60,192 nucleotides of DNA from an uncultured Pseudoxanthomonas sp. (GTDB lineage: Bacteria; Pseudomonadota; Gammaproteobacteria; Xanthomonadales; Xanthomonadaceae). This document shows, one piece after another, positions 44,446 to 52,537 of the stretch. A program made the position numbers and the translations under genes. The stretch is from positions 1 to 60,192 of the forward strand of contig CALJUL010000036.1 of assembly GCA_937975725.1 (NCBI GenBank), read 5' to 3'. The notes under the pieces were generated by a model. The model was not told the origin of the DNA. It did no database searches and saw only the letters and a list, made by a program, of their open reading frames with translations. Numbering within the stretch: the stretch's first letter is position 1; the number at the start of each line of letters is the position of its first letter.

Positions 44446-46398
44446 ATGATTCGCGTTCCGCTCGCCATCGTACTCGTTGCCGCCGCCGGCCTGTGCACCG
44501 GCGCGCGCGCGCAATCGCTCGAACCGCAGCGCGCGCAGGTGCGCGCCGCGCTGGAAGCCGCCGAGGCCGGCCGCTTCGACGCCGCGCAGGCAGCCGCGCT
44601 CGCCGGCCATCCGCTGTACGGCTGGATCGAATTCGCCACCCTGCGCCGCACGCCCGACACCATCGGCACCGCGCAGGCGCAAGCGTTCCTGAAACGCTAC
44701 GAAGGACAGCCGGTGGCCGACAGCCTGCGCGCCGTCTGGCTGCCGGCGCTGGCGCGGCGGCAGGACTGGCCCGGCTTCCTCGCCGCCTGGAAACCGACCG
44801 ACAGCATCGCCCTGCAATGCGCGCACCTGACGGCGCGCCAGGCCACCGGCCGCATCGACGACGCCTGGACCCGGCAGGCGCAGGAACTCTGGCGCAAGGG
44901 CGCCAAGTCCCTGCCCGACGGCTGCGACGTGGTGTTCAACCTGCTCGCCAGCCAGGGCGGCCTGCCGCCGGCCCTGCGCTGGGAACGCATCGACGCCGCC
45001 GCCGCCGAACGCCAGACCGAAGTGATGCGCAGCGCCGCGCGCGGCCTGCCCGCCGCCGAGGCCGCGCAGGCCAACGACTACGCTGCCTTCGTCGATGCCG
45101 TGCATCCGCGCGCGCTGAACTGGCCGAAGACCGAGCGCAGCCGCCGCATCGCCGTCATCGGCCTGGCCAGGCTGGCGCAGAACGATCCCGACGCCGCCGA
45201 ACGCCTGCTGCCGCAGTACGCCGACGCGCTGGGCATGAGCGAGGCCGAACGCGGCCAGGTGCTGTACCAGATCGCGCTGTGGACGGTGGCGTCCTACGGG
45301 CCGGATTCGGCACGGCGGCTGGGCAGCGTGCCCGAGACCGCCTACGACGAACGCCTGCACGAATGGCGCGTGCGCGAAGCCATGGCGCGCGGCGACTGGC
45401 CCGCCGCGTTGGCGGCGCTGCGCAGGATGCCGCCGGCGCAGCGCGAGGACGCGCGCTGGCGCTGGTTCGAGGCGCGCATGGCCGAGAAGACCGGCGATGC
45501 CGCCAACGCCCAGCGGCTGTTCCGCGAAGCGGCCAAGAGCCCCACCTTCCACGGCTTCCTCGCCGCCGACCGGCTCGGCCAACCGTATGCGCTGTGCCCG
45601 TGGATTCCCGGCGACGACGTTGCCGCGCGGCAGGCGGTCGCGCGCGATCCCGGCATCGTGCGGGCGATGGAGCTGTGGCAACTGGAGCGCCCCGGCTGGG
45701 CGACCGCCGAATGGAACGCGGCGCTGGCGCGCTTCGACGCGACCCAACGCCGCCTGGCGGTGGAGGTGGCGCGCGACAACGGCTGGTTCGACCGCGCGGT
45801 GTTCGCACTGAAGGAGCCCGACGAACTGCGGTTGTACGAACTGCGCTTCCCGCTCCACCACGACGCCAGCATCCGCCGCGAAGCGGCCAGGCACGGTCTG
45901 GACCCGGCCTGGGTCGCCGCCGAGATCCGCGCCGAGAGCATCTTCAATCCCAAGGCCCGCTCCGGCGCCAACGCGATGGGCCTGATGCAGGTGCTGCCCG
46001 GCACTGGCGCCGGCGTGGCCAAGCGGCTGGGCATCCCCTACGCCGGTGCCGCCAGCCTGTACGACGCCGACACCAACATCGCCATCGGTACCGCCTACCT
46101 GCGCGAGATGGAGGACAAGTACGGCGTGCCCTACGTCGCCATCGCCGCCTACAACGCCGGCCCGGCGCCGACGGCGCGCTGGCAATCGCAGCGGCCGGGC
46201 TTCGACCCGGACATCTGGATCGAGACGATCAGCTACAAGGAAACGCGCGAATACGTCGCCCGCGTGCTGGCCTTCAGCGTGCTGTACGACTGGCGCCTCA
46301 ACGGCAACGCCCTGCCCGTGAGCGAGCGCATGCTCGGCCGCACCCAGGCCGCGCGCAAGCCCTTCACCTGCCCCGCCGCGCAGCTACCGAAGAGTTGA
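44446..46398 (+). CDS. slt: Soluble lytic murein transglycosylase
   Basis: A 650-residue periplasmic enzyme. The signal peptide (about 1-22) is followed by a long alpha-superhelical U/L region and a C-terminal SLT domain with catalytic Glu497 in IRAESIFNP, GLMQVLPGTG, and IAAYNAGPAP. It cleaves peptidoglycan to 1,6-anhydro muropeptides. The length fits Slt70. A TATAGT box six bases ahead of the ATG suggests leaderless translation. Confidence 0.94.
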   Translation: MIRVPLAIVLVAAAGLCTGARAQSLEPQRAQVRAALEAAEAGRFDAAQAAALAGHPLYGWIEFATLRRTPDTIGTAQAQAFLKRYEGQPVADSLRAVWLPALARRQDWPGFLAAWKPTDSIALQCAHLTARQATGRIDDAWTRQAQELWRKGAKSLPDGCDVVFNLLASQGGLPPALRWERIDAAAAERQTEVMRSAARGLPAAEAAQANDYAAFVDAVHPRALNWPKTERSRRIAVIGLARLAQNDPDAAERLLPQYADALGMSEAERGQVLYQIALWTVASYGPDSARRLGSVPETAYDERLHEWRVREAMARGDWPAALAALRRMPPAQREDARWRWFEARMAEKTGDAANAQRLFREAAKSPTFHGFLAADRLGQPYALCPWIPGDDVAARQAVARDPGIVRAMELWQLERPGWATAEWNAALARFDATQRRLAVEVARDNGWFDRAVFALKEPDELRLYELRFPLHHDASIRREAARHGLDPAWVAAEIRAESIFNPKARSGANAMGLMQVLPGTGAGVAKRLGIPYAGAASLYDADTNIAIGTAYLREMEDKYGVPYVAIAAYNAGPAPTARWQSQRPGFDPDIWIETISYKETREYVARVLAFSVLYDWRLNGNALPVSERMLGRTQAARKPFTCPAAQLPKS

Positions 46399-46428
46399 GA
46401 GCGGCGCGCATCCGCTGCCGCTTCCGCT

Positions 46429-46592
46429 GTAGGAGCGACGTCAGTCGCGACCGGAAGAACGAAGCGTCTTTGCCACGGATCATCGCGGATGCCGCGGATG
46501 AAACAAAAGAAGGCTTTATCCGTGTCCATCCGCGTGATCCGCTGCCTTGTCGGTTTTTTCTTTCCTCCGGTCGCGACTGACGTCGCTCCTAC
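46429..46592. repeat. Composite repeat: CGCGGAT-type element enclosed by inverted GTAG REPs
   Basis: The outer pair is GTAGGAGCGACGTCAGTCGC at 46429-46451 and its complement at 46570-46592. Inside, 46471-46546 has TGCCACGGATCATCGCGGAT ... and the inverted TCCATCCGCGTGATCCGC. The inner family recurs at 55329-55469 without REPs. It occupies the slt/cca gap. Confidence 0.75.
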
Positions 46593-46648
46593 AGCGGCAT
46601 AGAGGCAGGGAAGCGGCGGAGGCGGCGGCGATCCGGCATCATGGCGAC

Positions 46649-47875
46649 ATGAAGACTTATCTCGTCGGCGGCGCGGTGCGCGACCGGTTGCTGGGCCTGC
46701 CGCCCGGCGACCGCGACTGGGTGGTGGTGGGCGCGACGCCGGACGCGATGGAAGCGCTCGGCTTCAAGGCCGTGGGCCGCGATTTCCCGGTATTCCTGCA
46801 TCCGCGGACCGGCGAGGAACATGCGCTGGCGCGGACCGAGCGCAAGCAGGGACGCGGCTATCGCGGCTTCGTCGTGGACGCCGATCCGTCGGTGACGCTG
46901 GAAGAGGACCTGCAACGCCGCGACTTCACCCTCAACGCCATCGCCCAGGACGACGACGGCACCCTGGTCGATCCCTGGGGCGGCGTGCGCGACATCGAGG
47001 CGCGCGTGCTGCGCCATGTCGGCCCGGCCTTCGTCGAGGATCCCCTGCGCGTGCTGCGCGCGGCGCGCTTCATGGCCCGCTTCGCGCCGCTGGGCTTCCG
47101 CGTGGCGCCGGAAACGCTGGCGCTGATGCGGGAGATCGTGGACCGCGGCGAGATGGACGCGCTGGTGCCCGAGCGCGTGTGGCAGGAACTGCGGCGCGCG
47201 CTGGCCTCGGCGCGCCCTTCCGCCTTCCTGTCCACGCTGCGCGACTGCGGCGCGCTGGCCGCGGTGCTGCCGGAAGTGGACGCACTGTACGGCGTGCCCC
47301 AGCGCGCCGAATACCATCCGGAGATCGACACCGGCCTGCACCAGGAAATGGTCAGCGACATGGCCGCGCGGCTGGCGCCCGGCGACGACCGCATCGGCTT
47401 CGCCGCGCTGGCGCACGACCTGGGCAAGGCGCTGACGCCGGCGGACATGCTACCCCGGCACATCGGCCACGAGCAGGCCGGGGTGAAGCCGCTGCTGGCG
47501 CTGTGCGAGCGCCTCAAGGTGCCTGCCGAGCACCGCGAGCTGGCGGTGATGGCCTGCCGCGAGCACCTCAACGTGCACCGCTTGCACGAACTGCGCGACG
47601 CCACCGTGGTGGAACTGCTGGCGCGCTGCGACGCCTTCCGCAAGCCCGCGCGCATCGCGCAACTGGCGCTCGTGTGCGAAGCCGACAAGCGCGGGCGCGG
47701 CGGCAACGCGGAAGCGGACTATCCGCAGGGGCGCGAATTGCAGCGGCTGCTGGCGGCCGCCCTGCAGGTGGAAGCGCGCGACGTGGCCCGCCCGGGCATG
47801 GCCGGGCCGGAAATCGGCGAGGCGATGCGCGCGGCGCGCGTGCGCGCCGTGCACGACGCCCGCCGCAACCACTGA
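46649..47875 (+). CDS. cca: Multifunctional CCA-adding tRNA nucleotidyltransferase
   Basis: A 408-residue enzyme. The nucleotidyltransferase head has VGGAVRDRLLG and metal-binding Asp21/Asp23 (GDRDWVVVG), then the neck and body (EDLQRRDFTLNAIA, EDPLRVLRAARF), and a C-terminal HD domain (ALAHDLGKALTP) found in gammaproteobacterial versions with phosphohydrolase activity. It adds or repairs tRNA 3' CCA. An upstream in-frame ATG lies in the REP and is rejected. Confidence 0.95.
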   Translation: MKTYLVGGAVRDRLLGLPPGDRDWVVVGATPDAMEALGFKAVGRDFPVFLHPRTGEEHALARTERKQGRGYRGFVVDADPSVTLEEDLQRRDFTLNAIAQDDDGTLVDPWGGVRDIEARVLRHVGPAFVEDPLRVLRAARFMARFAPLGFRVAPETLALMREIVDRGEMDALVPERVWQELRRALASARPSAFLSTLRDCGALAAVLPEVDALYGVPQRAEYHPEIDTGLHQEMVSDMAARLAPGDDRIGFAALAHDLGKALTPADMLPRHIGHEQAGVKPLLALCERLKVPAEHRELAVMACREHLNVHRLHELRDATVVELLARCDAFRKPARIAQLALVCEADKRGRGGNAEADYPQGRELQRLLAAALQVEARDVARPGMAGPEIGEAMRAARVRAVHDARRNH

Positions 47876-47885
47876 AGCGCGCGCA

Positions 47886-49151
47886 TCAGCGCGCCAGCCG
47901 CAGCCGGCCGAGAGTGCCGCGCCCCGGCGCGGATTCGATCGACAGCGTCCATCCCAGGTGTTCGCACAGCCGCGCCAGCAAGTTCAGGCCGATGCCACCG
48001 CCGCCACGGGCGGCGCCGCGCGCCATCTGCGCGTAGATCCGGCTGATGTCCTCCGGCGACATGCCGTGGCCCGGGTCGCGGATGGTGACGGTGGCGTCGG
48101 CCTCCAGCCGCACCCGGATCTCGCCGCGGTCGCTGTTCTCGATGGCGTTGCGCAGCAGGTTGCCGATCGCCGCCTGCACGATGTGCAGCGGCGCCTGCAC
48201 CGTGCACGGCGCCAGCGCTTCGACCACCACGGACAGGTCCTTGCCCTCCATCAGGTGATGGTGGTCGTCGATGATGTCCGGCAGCAGTTCGTGCAGCAGG
48301 ACCAGGTCGTTGTTGCGCGAGATCCGCGCCGGGTCCTTGGCCAGGGTCAGCAGCAGCGCGATCAGTTGCTCCACGTCGCGCGCGGTGCGGTGCACGCGCT
48401 GCATCTGCAGGCGCGCCGGTTCCGGCAGGCCGGGCTGGCCCAGCGCCAGCTCGCTGGCACCGGCGATCACCGCGATGGGCGTGCGCAGTTCGTGGCTGGC
48501 GGTGTCGATGAAGGCGCGCTCGCGCTCGACGAACCGCTCGTGCCGGCCCAGGTAGTCGTTCAACGCACTGGCGATCACGCCCAGTTCGGCGCCCGCCCGG
48601 GGATCGGCCACCACGCGCTGGCCGGGCCGGTCCGGCACCAGCGCGGCGATGTCGCCGGCCAGGTCGCTGAGCGGCCGCAGCGCGCGGCGCAGGCCCCAGC
48701 TCGCCAGCACCACCATCACCGTCACCAGCGCCAGCGACAGGCCCAGCACCAGCATCGTCAGCCGGAATTCCTCCGCCTCCATCTGGCTGATGTCCAGCAC
48801 CAGCGTGTAGCGCACGCCGTCGGCGTGGTCCACGAAGGCCAGCACTTCGCGCCCGTCCAGCGAAAGCTCGTCGTGCACGCCGTCGTCCAGCCGCGCCAGG
48901 GCGGCGGGCGCGGGGCGGCCGGGGTCCGCGTACAACTGCACCCCTTCGGTGTCGCGCCAGCGGTAGCCCGGGTCCTCGCGCATGCGTTCCAAGTGGTGGT
49001 CCAGCTCGGCGCGCACCAGCGTGTCCCACACGGTCGCCTCGACCGCCTCGTTGACGATCAGGCCGTGCAGCAGCACCGCGGCGCTCAGCAGCAGGGAGTA
49101 GGCGCCCAGCCACAGCAGGATGCGCGAACGCAGGCTGCGCGGGCGCTTCAT
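47886..49151 (-). CDS. Sensor histidine kinase of an OmpR-type two-component system
   Basis: A 421-residue membrane kinase. TM1 is at about 9-30, a periplasmic sensor of about 110 residues follows, then TM2 near 145-170, a HAMP-like segment, the phosphoaccepting His220 in DTASHELRTPIAV, and an ATPase domain with GNLLRNAIENS and IRDPGHGM. Its start overlaps the response-regulator stop (ATGA, 49148-49151). It is convergent with cca and belongs with the envelope-remodelling genes on the other side of the regulator. Confidence 0.92.
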   Translation of the reverse strand: MKRPRSLRSRILLWLGAYSLLLSAAVLLHGLIVNEAVEATVWDTLVRAELDHHLERMREDPGYRWRDTEGVQLYADPGRPAPAALARLDDGVHDELSLDGREVLAFVDHADGVRYTLVLDISQMEAEEFRLTMLVLGLSLALVTVMVVLASWGLRRALRPLSDLAGDIAALVPDRPGQRVVADPRAGAELGVIASALNDYLGRHERFVERERAFIDTASHELRTPIAVIAGASELALGQPGLPEPARLQMQRVHRTARDVEQLIALLLTLAKDPARISRNNDLVLLHELLPDIIDDHHHLMEGKDLSVVVEALAPCTVQAPLHIVQAAIGNLLRNAIENSDRGEIRVRLEADATVTIRDPGHGMSPEDISRIYAQMARGAARGGGGIGLNLLARLCEHLGWTLSIESAPGRGTLGRLRLAR

Positions 49152-49840
49152 GGCGCGGCTTCGCGCGCCGGCGGCGCCAGCCGGTAGCCGGTGCGCGGCA
49201 GGGTCTGGATCAGCTTGACGTCGAAGGGGCCGTCCACGCTGCGCCGCAGTTCGTAGATGTGGGAACGCAGCATGTCGCCGTCCGGCGGATCGTCGCCCCA
49301 CAGCGCGTGTTCCAGCGCCTGCCGGGTGACCGCAGCGGGGCTGGCCTGCATCAGCGTCTCCAGCAGCTTGCGGCAGGCCGGGTACAGGTGCAGCGGGCGG
49401 CCGGCGCGGGTGGCCTCCAGGGTGCCCAGGTCCAGCCGCAGGTCGTGCACTTCCAGCAGCCGGCGCCGCTGCCGGCCCTGCGCGCGCAGCATCAGCGCTT
49501 CCAGCCGCACTTCCAACTCGGGCAGGGCGAACGGCTTGGTCAGGTAGTCATCGGCGCCGGCGCGGAAGCCGGCGATCTTGTCCGGCAGCTCATCGCGCGC
49601 GGTCAGCATGATCACCGGCACGACGGCGCCGTGCTCGTCGCGCAGCCGGCGCAGCACTTCCGGGCCTTCCATCCGCGGCAGCATCCAGTCCAGCACGATG
49701 GCGTCGTAGCCCTGGGTGGTGGCCAGGTGCAGGCCGGTGACGCCGTCGGGCGCGGCGTCGAGGGTGTGCCCGCGCGCTTCGAAATAGTCGAACAGGTTGG
49801 CGACCAGGTTGCGGTTGTCTTCGAGGACCAGCAGCCGCAT
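49148..49840 (-). CDS. OmpR/PhoB-type response regulator
   Basis: A 230-residue regulator. The receiver has Asp8, phosphoacceptor Asp51 (IVLDWMLP) and Lys in YLTKPFALPE. The C-terminal winged helix includes LTLE-like LDLGTLEATRAGRPLHLYP and HIYELRRSVD. It is divergent from an ArnT-like glycosyltransferase. An 11-base direct repeat in the shared promoter (49886-49907) is a suitable site for such a regulator. Confidence 0.93.
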   Translation of the reverse strand: MRLLVLEDNRNLVANLFDYFEARGHTLDAAPDGVTGLHLATTQGYDAIVLDWMLPRMEGPEVLRRLRDEHGAVVPVIMLTARDELPDKIAGFRAGADDYLTKPFALPELEVRLEALMLRAQGRQRRRLLEVHDLRLDLGTLEATRAGRPLHLYPACRKLLETLMQASPAAVTRQALEHALWGDDPPDGDMLRSHIYELRRSVDGPFDVKLIQTLPRTGYRLAPPAREAAP

Positions 49841-49885
49841 CGGCGGGGGCTCGCGGGGAGAGGGCGGCAGGATGGCACAGCGCGC

Positions 49886-49907
49886 GTCGGAATGCCGTCG
49901 GGATTCC
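49886..49907. promoter_or_regulatory. Direct-repeat operator candidate for the OmpR-type regulator
   Basis: GTCGGAATGCC followed without gap by GTCGGGATTCC: nine of eleven bases match, with a period of one helical turn, as expected for tandem binding of OmpR/PhoB winged helices. The following GAC also makes 49886-49893 and 49903-49910 an inverted repeat (GTCGGAAT / ATTCCGAC). It lies between the regulator start (49840) and the glycosyltransferase start (49940). Confidence 0.55.
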
Positions 49908-49939
49908 GACGGTTCTCTTACGCGCGCCGATCGACCATC

Positions 49940-51679
49940 ATGCGCCCGCCGCCCCTGCCGACGCGCCCGCCGATGACCGCACCGCCGCCCCGTTCCGCTC
50001 CCCGCTGGCAGATGCCGCTGCTCCTGGTCCTGGCGGTCTGGGCACTGCTGGCCGGGCTGGGCATGCGCGAGCCGATGCCGGCCGACGAACCGCGCTTCGT
50101 GCTGGCGGCGCGGACGATGGTGGAAACCGGGCAGTGGCTGTTCCCGCACCGCGGCATCGAGCTGTACGCGGAGAAGCCGCCGGTGTTCATGTGGCTGCAG
50201 GCGGCCAGCTATCAGGTGGTGCGCGACTGGCGGGTGGCCTTCCTGCTGCCCTCGCTGCTGGCGGCGCTGCTGACGCTGTGGCTGTGCGGCGACCTGGCGC
50301 GCCGGCTGTGGGGCCGCCGCGCGGCGGCCTGGGCGGTGCTGGGGTTGTTCGTCTGCCTGCAGTTCGTGCTGCAGGCCAAGCGCGCGCAGATCGACATGGT
50401 GCTGGTGGGCATGACCACGCTGTCGCTGTGGGCGCTGCTGCGCTACCTGCTGGAGAAGCCGAGCCCGTGGCTGCTGATGCTGGGCACCTTCGCCGCCGGG
50501 CTGGGCACGGTGACCAAGGGCGTGGGCTTCCTGCCGCTGCTGGTGTTCCTGCCGTGGCTGTGGGCGCGGGCGAAGTCGCCGCGGCCGCTGCCGGCGCACC
50601 GCGGCGTGCATGCGCTGGCGGGCGTGGCCGGCTTCCTGCTGGGCGTGGGCGTGTGGCTGGCGCCGATGCTGGCGGCGGCGCTGTCCTCGTCCGACCCGGC
50701 GCTGCACGCCTATGCGCGCGAAATGCTGTTCAAACAGACCGGCACGCGCTACGCCAACGCCTGGCACCACGTGAAGCCGGCCTGGTACTACCTGCAATCC
50801 ATGCTCACGCTGTGGCTGCCGGGCGTGCTGCTGGCGCCGTGGCTGTTGCCGGCGTGGTGGCGCCGCGTGCGCCGCGCGGACCCGCGCCAGGTACTGCTGC
50901 TGGGCTGGGCGCTGCTGGTGCTGGCGTTCTTCACGGCCAGCCCGGGCAAGCGCGAGGTCTACATCTTCCCGATGCTGCCGGCGCTGTGCGTCGCCGCCGC
51001 GCCGCTGCTGCCGGCGCTGCTGCGCCGGCGCGGCGTGCGCGCGGTGCTGTGGGGCTATCTGGCGGTGCTGGTGCTGGCCGCGGGCGGGTTGGGCGCGTGG
51101 CTGCTGGACGCGCCGCCGGCGCGCTTGCAGTCGCTGGTGGAAGGCCGCGGCATGGACCTGGCCATGGCAGTGCACCTGGGCCGCTGGTTGCTCGGCTTCG
51201 CCGTGGTCGCACTCGTCGCGATGGCGGTGGCGCGGCGGCACGTGGCAGTGGCGCTGGTCGCGGTCACCGCGGCGCTGTGGACGACCTACGGCATGGGCTT
51301 CATGTCGGCGCTGAGTCCGGACAGTTCGGCGCAGGCGCTGATGCGCCGCGTCGGCCAGCGCATCGGCCCGGACGCGCAACTGGCGATGCTGGGCTGGCGC
51401 GAACAGCATCTCTTGCAGGCCGACCGGCCGGCGACCGATTTCGGCTTCAAGCGACCGTGGGTGGAGCAGTGGCAGCACGCGCACGCGTGGCTGCTGGAAG
51501 ACCCCGCGCACCGCTGGCTGTTCCTGCGCAAGCAAGCCATCGGCCCCTGCCTGGACCCGGCGCAGGTCATCGACATCGGTTCGTCGAACCGGCGCGCCTG
51601 GATCCTCGCGCCGGGGCGGGCATGGATCGACGGTTGCAACGTGCCGGCCGACTGGTCGGCCGACATCGGCGAAGACTGA
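49940..51679 (+). CDS. ArnT-like GT-C family glycosyltransferase
   Basis: A 579-residue multi-pass protein. The GT39/GT83 motif MPADEPRFVLAARTMVETGQW contains the catalytic Asp-Glu loop; KPPVFMWLQAASY and the Lys/Arg-rich ASPGKREVYIFPMLP follow, as in ArnT (L-Ara4N transferase). Such enzymes transfer a sugar from undecaprenyl phosphate to lipid A in the periplasm. The start at 49940 precedes a Pro-rich leader; 49973 is an alternative. It is divergent from the two-component system. The donor sugar is not predictable. Confidence 0.85.
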   Translation: MRPPPLPTRPPMTAPPPRSAPRWQMPLLLVLAVWALLAGLGMREPMPADEPRFVLAARTMVETGQWLFPHRGIELYAEKPPVFMWLQAASYQVVRDWRVAFLLPSLLAALLTLWLCGDLARRLWGRRAAAWAVLGLFVCLQFVLQAKRAQIDMVLVGMTTLSLWALLRYLLEKPSPWLLMLGTFAAGLGTVTKGVGFLPLLVFLPWLWARAKSPRPLPAHRGVHALAGVAGFLLGVGVWLAPMLAAALSSSDPALHAYAREMLFKQTGTRYANAWHHVKPAWYYLQSMLTLWLPGVLLAPWLLPAWWRRVRRADPRQVLLLGWALLVLAFFTASPGKREVYIFPMLPALCVAAAPLLPALLRRRGVRAVLWGYLAVLVLAAGGLGAWLLDAPPARLQSLVEGRGMDLAMAVHLGRWLLGFAVVALVAMAVARRHVAVALVAVTAALWTTYGMGFMSALSPDSSAQALMRRVGQRIGPDAQLAMLGWREQHLLQADRPATDFGFKRPWVEQWQHAHAWLLEDPAHRWLFLRKQAIGPCLDPAQVIDIGSSNRRAWILAPGRAWIDGCNVPADWSADIGED

Positions 51680-51808
51680 ATCACGGACAACGCCGGGCGT
51701 GCGCACGCCGCGCGCGCCCGCGCTTTAACGCGTCTCCGACGCCGCTCCGACCGCTTTACGACACACCGGCCACGACGATGCGCGCACTTCCGCCGACGCG
51801 CATTCCCG

Positions 51809-52537
51809 ATGTCCGTTTCTCCCGCGGCGCCTTCGTCCGCTTCCCTCGTCCATCGCTCCGACGCCGCGCGCTACGCGCCGCTGCTCGTCGGCCTGCTGCT
51901 GGCGTTGCCGCTGTGGTACCTGGCGCACGCGCTGGACTTCGCCTGGGCCGGCGCGCTGTTCCGCTGGGAAGGCGGGCAGTGGGCGCTGAAGCACCATCCC
52001 CTGCTGGAAGGCGCGCTGCACCGCGGCGGCCGGCTGGCGAGCCAGGCCGCCTGGCTGTGCCTGCTGCTGGCGGCCGCGACCTGCTGGCGCCGGCCTGCGG
52101 CGCGCGCCTGGACGCGGCCGGCGGCGCGGCTGCTACTGGCGACGCTGGCGTCCACGCTGCTGGTGGCCTGGCTGAAATCGGTCACCCGCATGGACTGCCC
52201 ATGGGATCTGGCCGGCTTCGGCGGCACGCAACCATTCGTGGCCCTGTTCGAAGCGCGGCCCGCGCAGTGGGGGCATCCGGCCTGCTTCCCCGCCGCGCAC
52301 GCCGCCACCGGTTATGCGTGGGTGGCGCTGTATTTCTTCTTCGCGGCGGTGCGCCCGGCCTGGCGCCACGCGGGGCTGGGCGTGGGCCTGGCGGCCGGGC
52401 TGGCGTTCGGGCTGGCGCAACAGATGCGCGGCGCGCATTTTCTTTCGCACGATGTCGCCAGCCTGCTGCTGTGCTGGCTGGTGGCCTGCGCGGTGGATGC
52501 GTTCGTGCCGCGCGGCGCGGCGGAGGGCCGCCGGTGA
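51809..52537 (+). CDS. PAP2-family membrane phosphatase (LpxE/LpxT-like)
   Basis: A 242-residue protein of about six helices. PAP2 motifs are LKSVTRMDCPWDL (motif 1), CFPAAHAATGY (motif 2, Ala-Ala in place of Ser-Gly), and MRGAHFLSHDVAS (motif 3 with the catalytic His and Asp). It probably removes or transfers phosphate on lipid A or undecaprenyl pyrophosphate. Its stop overlaps the eptA GTG start (GTGA). Confidence 0.85.
   Translation: MSVSPAAPSSASLVHRSDAARYAPLLVGLLLALPLWYLAHALDFAWAGALFRWEGGQWALKHHPLLEGALHRGGRLASQAAWLCLLLAAATCWRRPAARAWTRPAARLLLATLASTLLVAWLKSVTRMDCPWDLAGFGGTQPFVALFEARPAQWGHPACFPAAHAATGYAWVALYFFFAAVRPAWRHAGLGVGLAAGLAFGLAQQMRGAHFLSHDVASLLLCWLVACAVDAFVPRGAAEGRR

Noticed and set aside
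46547..46648. Upstream ATG extending cca by 34 residues
   Set aside because: The extension is translated REP sequence; the family begins at the ATG at 46649 with MKTYLVGGAVRD.
49259..49939. Frame extending the ArnT-like protein far upstream
   Set aside because: It is antisense to the response regulator; the hydrophobic protein starts after 49940.
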